This document shows, in pieces, positions 37,329 through 49,194 of a DNA stretch of 64,000 nt (the stretch's first letter is position 1; each line of letters begins with the position of its first letter). Position numbers and translations under genes: made by a program. Source of the stretch: Pholiota molesta (Eukaryota; Basidiomycota; Agaricomycetes; Agaricales; Strophariaceae); assembly GCA_014925825.1 (NCBI GenBank), contig JACGCK010000086.1:124001-188000 (forward strand), written 5' to 3'. Below the pieces are notes generated by a model. The model was not told the origin of the DNA and searched no databases. It was given only the letters and a program-made list of their open reading frames with translations.

Positions 37329-37760
37329 GCCAGCCGAGGACACAGTAGCTCATGAACGAGCTGTAAGCTCGTTCCTGTGGCGCCCTATCGCAGCGATGAC
37401 CCCCGGAGCCACATCGGGCTTATACGAGCCTTGCTCGCCAGGCCGGTTCAATGCTTCAAAGTCCAGTGCTCGCGATGTTTTAAGTTTCCGGCGTAGCTTC
37501 CTTGCCTTGTTCCTTTGCCCCCATCCACGTCTCTGCTGGTGTGAACGAAACCACTGTAGGTAGTTCTGCTCTCCACATGCGATGGGGCAGTTGTGGCCAT
37601 GCGGAATTTGGAGGTTACGCTGACTGTGTTTGTGTCAAGAGTCTACGGGAACTTGTTCACCCCTAGACATCACTCTGCTGTCCGTACACCGAGTCCAATC
37701 GCACGACCATGCTCAGAAACGATTTCCTGAAGAGGCTGGGGAATGTAGACAGCTCGTAAC
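37329..37760 (+). repeat. 490-bp-spaced subrepeat, unit 2
   Basis: Second tandem unit, about 90 percent similar by eye to the preceding one, with the same palindromic GAACGAGCT segment and the same end (GAAACGATTTCCTGAAG). Duplication copy 2 has only a single unit at 44,843, so either unit doubling happened in copy 1 or one was lost in copy 2. Confidence 0.7.
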
Positions 37761-38799
37761 GATGTAAACATATCCCAACCAGTCGACAGGCTCTCCGCAG
37801 CGCCGCTGTAAGTAAATATATTTTTTACATGTACCGTACATGGCATTAATAGCAATGTCTAGACGTCGCAGCGTCAACGCAGCGGTCGCCAATTCGCTGC
37901 CGCAGCGTATCCATGCCCAAAACCTTGAGTTAGCCAATGGTTAGCCATCATCGGCCCCTCCCCAGCATGACGCTCGTGCACTGCGAAACGCAGGGAACTA
38001 CAAATTCGGCGAACCTGGTAGCCGAGTGGGATGGATGACGGGTGGGTCTGAGTCTGGGTTGAGTGGGAGGGAATGCTGGACAGACGGCTTGAGGGAGGTT
38101 GACTTAGACCAAGCGCAAAGGTGCATTGAGGTAAGGGTTGTCGCCTATAATATTGATATCCTTGATTAATTATGAGTCGTTTACAGACGCCTTCAGCGCG
38201 TTCAAGAGCTTCGGTAAATAAACAAAAGCATTGTGTCAGTGACATGTCTGACCGAAACTTTCACAGCTTCGAGTTAACGCAGTTTGATAATGCAATCTAT
38301 ATCGTTCCCTGAAGACGAATATACACAAAAACTGTCTGAGTCGCCTTCTCCTTCCCTTCACTGGAAATCAACATGCTGACAAAGTTTTTTCTATAGCACT
38401 GTCTTCATTCCCTACAATCCATCTCGCCGCGCTCTATGACACCCTCCTTGAACATGATCGTCGGAGCCTCTCCATTCCCAACGTGAAAAGCGACTACACC
38501 CCATCGTCCACTCTCGTCCTTCAGCCATCATCGTCAGCTTGGCCATTTTGAGTATATCCTACCCGTTGGTCGGCGCCAGAAGCGCCCACGTGTTCTTGAA
38601 CCCATTCTCCACCCTCCACGAAACTCTGGAGCATGGTCGTTTCTCGCACCTGGTCACACAGCACCTTGCCAGCATATTGGCCACCTTCATTGACGCATGT
38701 CGTGTCTGTCTCTCCGACTGCTGAGCCTGTCCCTCCACCAAACGTTGACAATGGCGAGGACGTCGAGGAGTGCATGAACTGACATGTTCCAGAGTGTAT

Positions 38800-39000
38800 G
38801 TGGAGAATTGACACAAAACTCTTTAACGACACATCAGCGCGTGTCTTTAGACGGCTTCTGGGATAATTTGGAATACATTGGGTACTTCAGAAGTGACCTC
38901 TGGGGTCGAATTCACTGCCTATCGGCGCATCCTTCTTTCGGGGTCGGTCAATTTCAATGTTGGTATACAATTCTGTACGAATATAGTTTATTTTAAGCAA
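38800..39000 (+). pseudogene. Relic of Clp1-like 3' end (copy 1)
   Basis: Encodes VSLDGFWDNLEYIGYF followed by a broken DLW...AYRR region, matching the last 35 or so residues of the Clp1-like protein at 1.8 kb. Homology continues past the stop into the 3' flank (GGTATACAATTCTGTACGAA). The rest of the gene is absent. It lies on the opposite strand from the source gene, 37 kb away. Confidence 0.8.
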
Positions 39001-39240
39001 CTTTAGTATCACATGGAACTTCAATAGAATGGAGCGTAAGGCTGAGGGCAGTGTATGATGAGCATACCTGGTATTAGTAAATGAAAGGCTCATGATCAGC
39101 CTCATGAAATGTGGAATCTGATCCGAACACACGTCATAAAGCGCTCATCAGATACTTAGAAATGAACAACTCCGAAATGATCAATCGACCATGTCGCAGG
39201 CCGACTAAATTCATGAATCGCTGTGTCGAACCCAATCTAT

Positions 39241-41096
39241 TCAAGGATTACAAGGAAACGGATCCTCTTCATCCGCCGAAATGAGCATTCCAACACCTTT
39301 CCCCTGCCTTACTCCTGTCACATCGCCAACAGAATCCCGTTCGATTCTCGCATAGATATAAGGTAGATATTTTGCGTTGATGTTTGTTACAACCGCGAGG
39401 CGCGTACACACTCGGGCTAGCGCCTCGGCGCTGGAGAGAAACTCAGAAGTCGCATCTTCATATACGCTCAACGGTGGCGCGTCATCGTCCTGCTCCGGCG
39501 GCGTTTGCCCAAATCCGTTGTAGTAGAACCTTTGCATCTTGACAAGCTGCGACAACGCGGGGTGCAGAGATTGCTGTGGAATAACGTCTTGGCTCAGCCA
39601 AAGAGAGTAGATGGACAGTACCTCACGTACCATGGATTCTGAATTTAAATATATTCCGTGTAATCCCAATTCCTCTAGATTAGGCGCACCTCTGACAATC
39701 GAATGCATATATCCGTTCGAAAAATCAATTGAACCAGCCTTCTTTCGATTTTTCTCTATGCGGAAATCTCCATCCAGGGTTTCGTACCAAAGAACACCTT
39801 CCCGCTTGCGATCTTGCGGATCGGCGATGTCCTGTTGGATTTCGAGGGATTTCAGTTGAGGGAGGCCGTTTGGGAGCACGGCTCGGAGAAGATACGGGAC
39901 TTGTGCGTTGTAACTGTCGACAAATGCCAAGCTAACGAGCTGTGGGAGTAGAGGAACTAAAAGACGAATTTCTTTGAACCCAGCCTATGATCACGATAAA
40001 CGGTTATTTCGGGGGGAATTTTTTCCATGACGTTGAAATGACAAACTTTTAAGTGCTTCAGATTTGGCAAAAATCCCGCTTCAATGTCGTTGGAAAACCA
40101 AGTACCCGTGCAGCCTACGAGTGATAAGCTATGTAGCTGTGGGTGTCGCCTGAAGAAACCCATTATAGTTTCGGTCTTGTCTTTAGATCCAAAGCGCTGC
40201 AGGCAAAGCCATTTCAAGCTGGGAAAGTCGAAGGAAAGAATGAGCGTGGCATCTTGTAATCTGCATTGCAAACTCAGTGTATGCAATGTCGACGCGAGGC
40301 GTGGAAGCTTATCCAAGACCTTCAAGTAATCGTCTGCTGAAAGACCTTCCGAATCGCCGGTCCATTCCATGCGTAGGGTGGAGAGTCCCTGTAGACCTGG
40401 GTCAGATAATGCTCTTCCAGGAAGAGCAGTATGGTCACTCACTGATATCGAGTTCATCTCATCAACCACGGCCCCAGATTGCCAACGATCCATGAAGGTA
40501 TGGCCTACATTTCGCAATATCAAGGTGCGAAGACGAGGGCACTCCTTGCGCAAATCACGCCAAAAGTCGGAAAGCAAGCGTCCATTTGGGATTGGCATCC
40601 ATTTCTCGTCGTAAAGCCAACCATGCAACAGGTAGATGCCCAATGCAACAGTACGGGGAATCAACTGTTTCTTGACGAGCATATGAAGGCCAGCAACAAC
40701 GTCGAATGATTTCTGCCCATTCCGGGTTTCCACAGACAACTCGGACATGATATACAGCTCTGTGACTGCCAGTCCAAGCTGTGGCTCGTCCAGTATCTTT
40801 TGGATCACAGTAAGAGCATCGTCCTCGTTTCGAGCAATGATACGTGAGTATAGTATAGGTCGGACAATATTGTGGAAGCGGCGATTTCCCAGGGCCAAAG
40901 CGCACAGAGTATGTGGAGCAGAGCGCAATGGAATGAATGAGGCTATGAGGGGAAAGAGCTCTGGAGGAATTGTAGAGGGTGGCATTGACTTAATGAGATG
41001 TATGGCTACTGGACAGTACAAGGGCGTCGAAGGCGAAAGGACAAAGGTTGCCTTAGGGTAGGTCTGATCAATTGGCATCTTACTCACGATATACAT
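39241..41096 (-). CDS. F-box-like / LRR-like protein (intact duplicate)
   Basis: Predicted substrate adaptor of an SCF ubiquitin ligase; targets unknown. The N-terminal MPPSTIPPELFPLIASFIP and ALALGNRRFHNIVRPILYSRI region is F-box-like as in many mushroom proteins. It is followed by LRR-type segments (LRTLILRNVG, LSTLRMEWTG, LKWLCLQRFG, LHSLSLVGC, LKHLKVCHF). Two frames (41096-39995 and 39956-39241) join through a 38-nt GTGATC...TTTTAG intron, giving 605 aa in phase. The intron is unusually short. Support for it: copy 2 differs by one base inside it. If there is no intron, the protein ends at 39957 after 379 aa. The start may be the Met before PPSTIPPE rather than the first ATG. Confidence 0.65.
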
Positions 41097-41586
41097 TAAT
41101 GCAACTATTAAGCTAAAATCATTTAGGACGTCTCCCGTATGCAGACTTTAAATTGAACAGTCTCCGAAAACGCGGTTGATGATGAAATTCTGTGGGTCCA
41201 AGGCGAATCAGATTTATGTTACAGATTATTTCTGATCGATTGATCTCCGGCAGGATCGTGGCTGAAGGTTGAACACTGAGCGCTGTTGGAGCGCTGAGCG
41301 CTGATATTGAATACAATATTGGAGGCGCCTTTGACTAATATTGATGAAGTATTGACATGGAATGTCGAATCTTGATGCTTGATGACCTATGCCATAAATC
41401 AGTGAGTGTCACGGTTGAAATATCCACTGGTATATCACCCCTTGCGTTCGAAAGCAAATGATACGGATAATTGATCATATCTGTATTTATCTAAGCTGTG
41501 GGCTGCACCATCGTTAGTCCTCGCTGATATAAAATGTAGTCCTTTTCCAGACCGATTCCTTAGAGCTGGTCTCACAATTACCCAAA
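41097..41586. other. Spacer with GAGCGCTGA-type motifs
   Basis: Upstream region of the F-box-like gene and of the secreted-protein gene. Contains clustered GAGCGCTGA/GAGCGCTG motifs at 41,275-41,305, shared with copy 2. Homology to copy 2 stops near 41,315, where copy 2 has an inverted-repeat insertion. Confidence 0.4.
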
Positions 41587-42431
41587 ATGCGCTGGACGTA
41601 CAAACTTCTCATTGTCATCTATTTCTTGACCACTACACAATCTCTTGCACTGCCGATTGGTTCTACAGTTGGTAATGCAGATACCGACCAGCTTTGGATA
41701 AGAGAGCCCGCCAACGTCAAGGCCAAGGATCTCAAACAGTCGACTTACAGAAAGAAAGCCATAGATAAAGCAAAACACAAAAATCCCGCATGGAATCATG
41801 GAAGTACTCACCAAGCAGGTACTAGCACTTAACATTTGTTTATCTTAGATTGGCACTGAAAGTATTTATCAGACCATATTCTAGAAGCTCAGACAGTCTC
41901 AAACTACTTGAATCAACATCTTAATGGGTATGTCCACCTTGCGCGTATTTTACTTATTCTTGGTGTATTTATCTCCACTCAAAGGCGGCCGCTAGACAGA
42001 AATTGCAAGCTTGCAATAAGAATTCATCTAAACCATCCAGATAACCTTAAGATGGTAATAGGCCAGAATAACCAGAGTGTAGGCTTTCTGCCTAATGAAA
42101 CTGATGATTTTGGAACTCAAAATACACCAAATTTTCGATTTAGAAAGGGAAAGTGGTGACCGCTCTAATAAAACATCCACAGAATCCTGGAAAACATTTC
42201 GACCAACCAGTCAAGCAGTATATTAAGACTGAAGCAAGGAAAATACAAGAAACACCCGCATCGATCGATGAATTGTTTGACCCATCAAAAGAGGTGAGTA
42301 TCCGCAACAAAAATATAAATCCAGATGGTGTTAAACAACATCTACAGTGTGCAAGCGTCCATGTACCACCAGGCTCTCACGGAGTGTTGGACGCGGCGAA
42401 CGCCATGCTCAAGCATGCCGCACGCCGTTAG
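41587..42431 (+). CDS. Putative small secreted protein, unknown family
   Basis: MRWTYKLLIVIYFLTTTQSLA is a good signal peptide. Reading continues through exons 41587-41819, about 41875-41926, from about 41995 (RNCKLAIRIHLNHPDNLKMVIGQNNQ), then 42153-42293 (TALIKHPQNPGKHFDQPVKQYI...IDELFDPSKE) and 42348-42431, ending HVPPGSHGVLDAANAMLKHAARR. Four introns can be drawn, but the join near 42,145 does not keep frame with any GT-AG pair I can find. There may be a frameshift or a different exon there. The segment has no counterpart in duplication copy 2, so it is either a copy-1 insertion or a copy-2 loss. A function cannot be given. Confidence 0.5.
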
Positions 42432-43570
42432 GTTTATTTGGCATCTCTACCATCGGATAGTAGACTACACAAGTGATTTCCTGGAAATGGCACAAGGAGA
42501 TGAATTTATCATCGCACTCGAGCTTCGGGGAGATGTGCAAAATAAGTTGTTCATGCACGTCCATGCCAAACAGTGCACATTCATGTGGCATTCTCGAATT
42601 ACGTTAGCATACTTAAGATAAACAAACGCCATTGAGATTGAGCGCTGAGCAGAGAGTCAGGACTCAGCTGGAGCTGCCAGGCGTCTAAATTTAGGCCATC
42701 ACGGCAATTCGGCAAGCACCGCCACCGCGTCGCACAACCGAGCGCGCATACTCGGTAATAATAAATGTGCTAACGGACGCTCATACTTCCTAGGGTCTGT
42801 CTGGGTGTTCTCTCCCTCTTCTATCACATCTTGCTAATGCTACAAAAAGGTATGTTTCCTCTGAAAGCCTTTTACTGAGGACAAACGGGCGCTCATGGCA
42901 GCCTGAGAACTTCACGCTGCAGATTCTGAACATTGCCGAGAATGGATACTGTTCACTTGGAGATACCGGTGATGATCTACAGTCATAAAGTACGGATTCC
43001 CGTTGATCAGCCTGGGTTCTTTTGCTGAAGAGAAAGGCGTGTCACCAAAGGCGAGGCGTTCAGAACCAACATTTCTATGTGGCAATCTTTTGTGGTGAAT
43101 GTGGTGGGCGACAAGCTTACGCGTTTGAGAAGATGCCGGGCCCTGGTTGGATTCACGCACATGTATCCTTATACCGTATTTTTCCTCGCATCGCTGAATT
43201 CAACATGCTAGATTATGGAACTATATTTTATACAACACTGGCGAATGCCGCTGAGAGGCGACGCCAGTACTAAGAGAAAGAATTATGAATTGTACGTATA
43301 CATAACAAGATGACTCGGATGGTGAAGGTGGTAGAGTGACGACTACAGCAGGATGCAAAGTCAATAATATTTGACGTGTTGAGGATGGTATGAGAAGATC
43401 CATTATTGTAGTCGTTGAAGTGACCGCGTCTGTACATTGACCTCGGCTGATGGCCGGGACCCAGTTAGAAAGACTGAAAGGCAGAAGTTTTGGGATTTCG
43501 GAGGATAGGTTAGGGCTACGCACATTCTAACATGTTGTGGTTCATATTATAAGCGGAAGCGTGGAGTGAA
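42432..43570. other. Tail of duplication copy 1
   Basis: 42,790-43,330 and 43,400-43,560 match 50,350-50,910 and 51,520-51,680. Shared open stretches such as NFTLQILNIAEN suggest former coding sequence, but frames are broken in copy 1. No supportable gene. Confidence 0.45.
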
Positions 43571-44842
43571 ATGAACGTTGATGCATTGGTGTAGCCTCCG
43601 AGGTTCGTTCGTCACCTGTATGTCCATCAGTGCGGGCCATAGAATATTCAACGAATACGGGATTGAACGCCGTGCCGGCGGTGAGGCTGCGCTCAGCAAT
43701 AGTCAAGACGCCGAAGATCGAGTTCAAGGATGCTGTCATGTTCAGCAATGCCAAAGTGAGCCATACTCGGGCCATTGTTTCCGCAATCTTCGATTTTACG
43801 ATGGTGATAGGGAATGAACATGCAGGCGGAGTTGGGCATCCCCTCTTTATGAGCAGAATTCAAGCATTGTGTGCGACGGGAAAAATCGGACGATGAGAAG
43901 AGTGTACGAGCGGTAAACGGGTAGGAACTGTAGGGGCGCAGAACTAGGTCGTGGCACGTCGTGTCAGTAATAAAGAGCTGGTAGGGATGCTGAGCGCTGA
44001 GCGCTGAGCCTGGATGCAGCGAAACTATAGGGCCGGCTCTCGGCTAACGCAGATTTTGCAAGTAGGTCACGCCCTTGTAAAAGTTGCCATCCGACGTCGT
44101 CCAGCCGCCAGCGTCGTCCCGACTCCCGACTCCCAGTCGCCAGGGACCAAGACAGCATTGTCCCGAGTCCTCCCCGCGTCCAAGTCACCATGTCGTCCCT
44201 AGTCATAAGTCGTCTCCATCGCCGCGTCGTTTCTAGCCACCCTGTCGTCCCAAGTCGCTGCGTCATCCAATCGTCCCAGCCACCAGGTTCAATCCTCTTC
44301 CTCTTGCACTCTGCAAGTTTCGATTTTCTCACTGTGATGAGCCTGTGCCTTCTTTGATGTGCTCTATGCCTTCACGTGTGGTTGAACTCTACACTTGCGG
44401 AGCGTATGACAGGGGTCCATGGACATATTGACCTCGATGTTAAAAGAGTCAGTCCAGCCATGCCTCTCATCATCACGCGAACTGTTGTTCAGTACTAATT
44501 CCCGTTGTACAGGCTTCGATCTGCGACGGATTCTATCAGATACGATTCGTGTGCCGTCCGCTAAAGCTACAAGCTCCTAGACATGTTGATTGTGGGATGT
44601 TCGGCACAGACTGCTCCAACATGAGAGTGCGCATATATTCATGGAGTCCGTGTACCTGGGTACGTCGCTGTAATATTCCAGCTAGTGCACACCCTAATGC
44701 GCTTGTCTGCAACCACCAGCGCCCTGCTACCCCCTCTGTCACCCATTGCTAGGAAATAGGCGCCCCCAGTGCCTTCTTGCACTGCCAACAACCCCTGACC
44801 ATTAAGCACTAAGCTTTGACGCCGCGGGAGCGTGCTCGCGTA

Positions 44843-45120
44843 AGGCCAGCGAGGACGCGGTAGCTCTTGAACGAGCTCTAAGCTCGTTCGTGTAGCGCCC
44901 TATCGTCGCATTGGCCCCCCTACCCACTTCGGGCTTATATGAGTCTTGCTCGCCCGGCCGGTTCAACACTTCAAAGTTGTTCAGTGCTCGCGATGTTTTG
45001 AGTTTCCGGCATAGCTTCCTTGCCTTATTCCTTTGCCCCCATCCACGTCTATGCTGGTGTAAACAAAACCACTGTAGTTCTGCTATCCACATGCGATGGG
45101 GCAGTTGTGGCCGGGTGTGG
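44843..45120 (+). repeat. 490-bp subrepeat, single unit in copy 2
   Basis: Matches 36,836-37,110 and 37,329-37,600, including the GAACGAGCT palindrome and the CATCCACGTCTATGCTGGTG stretch. It is truncated on the right compared with the copy-1 units. Confidence 0.7.
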
Positions 45121-45545
45121 CCATCTGGCAGGGGGTGAATTAGACCAAGTAAGTGTTCTCGCCTGCAATATCGATATCTTTGATTGATTGTGGTCATTTA
45201 CAGACGCCTTCAGCGCATTCGAGAGCTTCGGTAAGAAAGAAAGGCGTTGCATCAATGACATGTCTAATCGATACTTTCGACGCAGTTAATGCAGTCTATA
45301 TCGTTGCCTGAAGACGAATCTACACAAAAACTGTCTGAGTCGCCTTCTCCTCCCCCGTCTCCTCTTGGACTGGCTCTCGTTGCCCCTTGGACACGTTGGA
45401 TACAGTAAATCTCCCCGACCGGCACCTTTTTTCTTCACTTCATCGCCGACAGGGAAAGGGAGTAGAGAAAACGTCAAGAAAACGTCGCTGAATTCGGACC
45501 GGCGCCCACACCAAGCCACCGCGCCCATCGCGCCCACTTCCTGCC

Positions 45546-46260
45546 GTGCCACGCAAACTTTCATTCCAGGATCCTTATCCACTAAATCTCGAGCTATCCT
45601 TCGTCGGTGGCGGGTGTAGTGTACGCTTGTGTATGCTTTTGGGTGCACGAGCAATGTCTTCCAGTGTCTTTCGGACGGCTTCATCTATCACGGACGTATT
45701 TGATGAGGGCACCGCACCTGGGACAAGACTATGCTGCGTATTCATTGATGATCTTGAAGACGGAAATATGGTACATATGGCTCTGAAAAATGATACTACG
45801 CTTGGTAAGTTCATCCCACATTATTCGGTCGTTCCGCATTCCAAATCGCACGGCGCAGCCCGACGACGCCAATGCCCAGTCGGCCCTCAAATTGATTCGC
45901 GAGTGCGCCAGTGTGCAGGAGTCGAGCACTGGCGCGTTATTGCATGACTTATCAGAGCTGCGACTTGAGAAGACTTCGGAGGATACCAATGAAGGTCCGG
46001 AAATTTACTCGGCTGTTTTTGAAGAAATTTATGTCTATCGTCAAGTTTGTTCTTCCTCTGTCTCAACCCAGTTTGCATTTCGTTTTTCTCTTCCCTTCTC
46101 ACTTTTCTTCACTGAGAATCCACATGCTGATATGACTTTCTCCTATAGAAGTTTGTTCATTCTCTACAATCTATCTTTATCTCGCCACGCCTTTCGACAC
46201 CCTTCTCGAACAAGGTCGTCGGATCCTCCTCATCCTGATCGTGCATAGCGACTATATCCC
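45546..46260 (+). pseudogene. Unrecognised gene relic in copy 2
   Basis: The plus strand reads like coding sequence in pieces: FRTASSITDVFDEGTAPGT, RLCCVFIDDLEDGNMVHMAL, then ANAQSALKLIRECASVQ and EGPEIYSAVFEEIY. After an intron-like GTCTATC...TATAG gap comes IYLYLATPFDTLLEQGRR. Copy 1 keeps only the last part (ALYDTLLEHDRRSLSI at about 38,430) and has lost the rest. Frames change between pieces. I recognise no domain. Confidence 0.45.
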
Positions 46261-47189
46261 GTTGTCCACTCTCACCCTTCAGCGCTTCAGCCATCAGTAG
46301 TGCCCATGTCTGGCCATTTTATAGCCCACCCACTGAGTGACGCCACAAGCGCCCACGTGTTCTTGAGGAAACTCTGGAGCCTTATTGTTTTCTCACACCT
46401 GCTCGCACAACACTTTGCCTGCATTTCGGCCGCCATCGTTGTCCCGTATCTGTTGCTCCAGCTATTGACCTCGTCCCTTCACCAGATTGGACACGGACTA
46501 TACCTACGTACACGAGCGCCCTGAAGGGGTTCGCAGTGTCGGGTGGAGGCTGGCTTAAGGGTCATTCTTGGTTCATGAACGTTGTAATATCACGATACGA
46601 CGAGTCGCACATTTCGGAGGGAATTGGATAAGCTTGAGCATACTTATAGAGCTTAAGCATAGATATTTGACAGAGGCGGAAGAAGCATTGGATTCGGAGC
46701 CTCGAGACCATGACGACGACGCGAAATGGTATAAAACTTCATGATGGAAAACCTACTAAAGGCAGCTACCATAAACTCGTCAACCCGCCGCCGGCCACGT
46801 ATCTCGCTCACCAACCTCGTCCTCATCCTCGGTCGAGCTGTCTTCATCCGCCTCCTTTCCATTATTGCGTCGATATGTAGCGTCCAGGGGCGCCTCGTTC
46901 CGCTTCTCATTCCGTGTACTAGGTCATCTCGGTCTGTCCTCCAAACTATCCTCTGCGCTTGGATATGAGTCGTCCTGAGTTCGGAAGAGGTCCCAATTTC
47001 GCGGGGCCGGGGAGACGTTCTATGCTTCTTCAGACGTATACGCCCATCCTGCGTACAGCAACACAAAGACCGTCGCCGGCGTTGACAATGGCGAGGACGT
47101 TGAGGGGTGCATGGAGTTGAAGGTATAATAGGCAGTCAGAAACATATCAGCTGTAAGCGCAGTGACATGTTCCAGAGTGCATGTAGAGA

Positions 47190-47335
47190 GTTGACGCAGA
47201 ACTCGTCAGTGATACATCAGCGTGCTATTGTCATGTCTGTAGATGGATTCCGCGATAATTTGGAATACATTGGGTACTTCAAAATGGTCTCTGGGTCGAA
47301 TTTACTGCCTAACAGCGTCTATTAAATTCGTAAAT
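47190..47335 (+). pseudogene. Relic of Clp1-like 3' end (copy 2)
   Basis: Encodes IVMSVDGFRDNLEYIGYFK, closer to the Clp1-like protein than the copy-1 relic (which has W for R), then breaks. It sits at the matching place in the 8-kb duplication, so the Clp1 fragment arrived before the duplication. Confidence 0.8.
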
Positions 47336-47362
47336 CTTTTGGTACAGCTGTGTCGAATCCAA

Positions 47363-49194
47363 TCTATTCAAGGATTACAAGGAAACGGATCCTCTTCATC
47401 CGCCGAAATGAGCATTCCAACACCTTTCCCCTGCCTCACTCCTGTCACATCGCCAACAGAATCCCGTTGATTTTCGCATAGATATAAGGTAGATATTTTC
47501 CGTTGATGTTTGTTACAACCGCAAGGCGCGTACACACTCGGGCTAGCGCCTCGGCGCTGGAGAGAAAATCAGAAGTCGCTCTTCATATACGCTCAACGGT
47601 GGCGCATCATCGTCCTGCTCCGTCCGCGTTTGCCCAAACCCTTGTAGTAGAACCTTTGCATCTTGACAAGCTGCGACAACGCGGGGTGCAGAGATTGCTG
47701 TGGAATAATGTCTTGCTCAGCCAAAGAGAGTAGGTGGACAGTACCTCACGTACCATGGTTCTGAATTTAAATATATTCCGTGTAATCCCAATTCCTCTAG
47801 ATTAGGCGCACCTCTGACAATAGAATGCATATATCCGTTCGAAAATCAATGAACCAGCCTTCTTTCGATTTTTCTCTATGCGGAAATCTCCATCCAGGGT
47901 CTCATACCAAAGGCCCCTTCCAGCTTGCGATCTTGCGGATCGGCGATGTCCTGTTGAATTTCGAGGGATTTCAGTTGAGGGAGTCCATTTGGGAGCACGG
48001 CTCGGAGAAGATACGGGACTTGTGCGTTGTAACTGTCGACAAATGCCAAGCTAACGAGCTGTGGGAGTAGAGGAACTAAAAGACGAATCTCTTTAACCCA
48101 GCCTATGATCACGATAAACGGTTATTTCGGGGGGAATTTTTTCCATGACGTCGAGATGACCAACTTTAAGTGCTTCAGATTTGGCAAAAATCCCGCTTCA
48201 ATGTCGTTGGAAAACCAAGTACCCGTGCAACATACGAGTGATAAGCTGTGTAGCTGTGGGTGTCGCCTGAAGAAACCCATTATAGTTTCGGTCTTGTTCT
48301 TAGATCCAAAGCACTCCAGGCGAAGCCACTTCAAGCTGGGAAAGTCGAAGGAAAGAATGAGCGTGGCATCTTGTAATCCGCATTCCAAACTCAGTGTATG
48401 CAATGACGACGCGAGGCGTGGAAGTTTATTTAAAACCTTCAAGTAATCTTCTGGTGAAAGACCTTGCGAATCGCCGGTCCATTCCATGCGGAGGGTGGAG
48501 AGTCCCTGTAGACCTGGGTCAGATAATGCTCTTCCAGGAAGAGAAGCATGGTCACTCACTGATATCGCGTTCATCTCATTAACCACGTCCCCAGATTGCC
48601 AAGGATCCATGAAGGTATGGCCTACATTTCGCAATACCAAGGTGCGAAGACGAGGGCACTCCTTGCGCAAATCACGCCAAAAGTCGGAAAGCAAGCGTCC
48701 ATTCTGGATCGGCTTCCAATTCTCGTCGTAAATCCAACCATGGCCAAGTAAATGCCCAATGCGACAGTACGGGGAATCAACTGTTTCTTGACGAGCATAT
48801 GAAGGCCAGCAACAACGTCGAATAATTTCTGCCCATTCCGGGTTTCCACAGACAACTCGGACATGATATACAGCTCCGTGACTGCCAGTCCAAGCTGTGG
48901 CTCGTCCAGTATCTTTTGAATCACAGTAATAGCATCGTCTTCGTTTCGAGCAATGATACGTGAGTAGAGTATAGGGCGGACAATATCGTGGAAGCGGCGA
49001 TTTCCCAGGGCCAAAGCGCGCAGAGTATGTGGAGCAGAGCGCAATGGAATGAATGAGGCTATGAGGGGAAAGAGCTCTGGAGGAACTGTAGAGGGTGGCA
49101 TTGACTTAATGAGATCTGGATAGTACAAGGGCGTCGAAGGTGAAAGGACAATAATTGCCTTAGGGTAGGTCTGCTCAATTGGCATCTTACTCAC
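47363..49194 (-). pseudogene. F-box-like duplicate, disabled by single-base deletions
   Basis: Highly similar to the intact copy at 39,241-41,096. Its N-terminal part stays in frame (start 49,194, including one multiple-of-three length difference). Frame is lost near 48,745, again near 48,165, and then repeatedly between 47,460 and 47,915. Nearly all changes are one-base deletions relative to copy 1: for example GTCGCTCTTC for GTCGCATCTTC, and CATGGTTCTG for CATGGATTCTG. Substitutions are comparatively few. Confidence 0.8.

Larger units (their letters stand above)
35600..43570. repeat. Tandem segmental duplication, copy 1 (~8 kb)
   Basis: Matches 43,640-51,750 in the same order and orientation. 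Anchor pairs: 35,633/43,660; 35,873/44,025; 36,100/44,331; 36,660/44,655; 38,780/47,165; 39,230/47,350; 41,096/49,194; 42,790/50,350; 43,580/51,690. Offsets are mostly 8.0-8.2 kb, with local shifts where one copy gained or lost sequence. It contains the intact F-box-like gene, a Clp1 relic and a small secreted-protein gene. Endpoints are approximate. Confidence 0.85.

Noticed and set aside
36836..37760. CRISPR-like spaced repeats
   Set aside because: Units are ~490 bp apart, long and eukaryotic; no short repeat-spacer pattern exists anywhere in the window.
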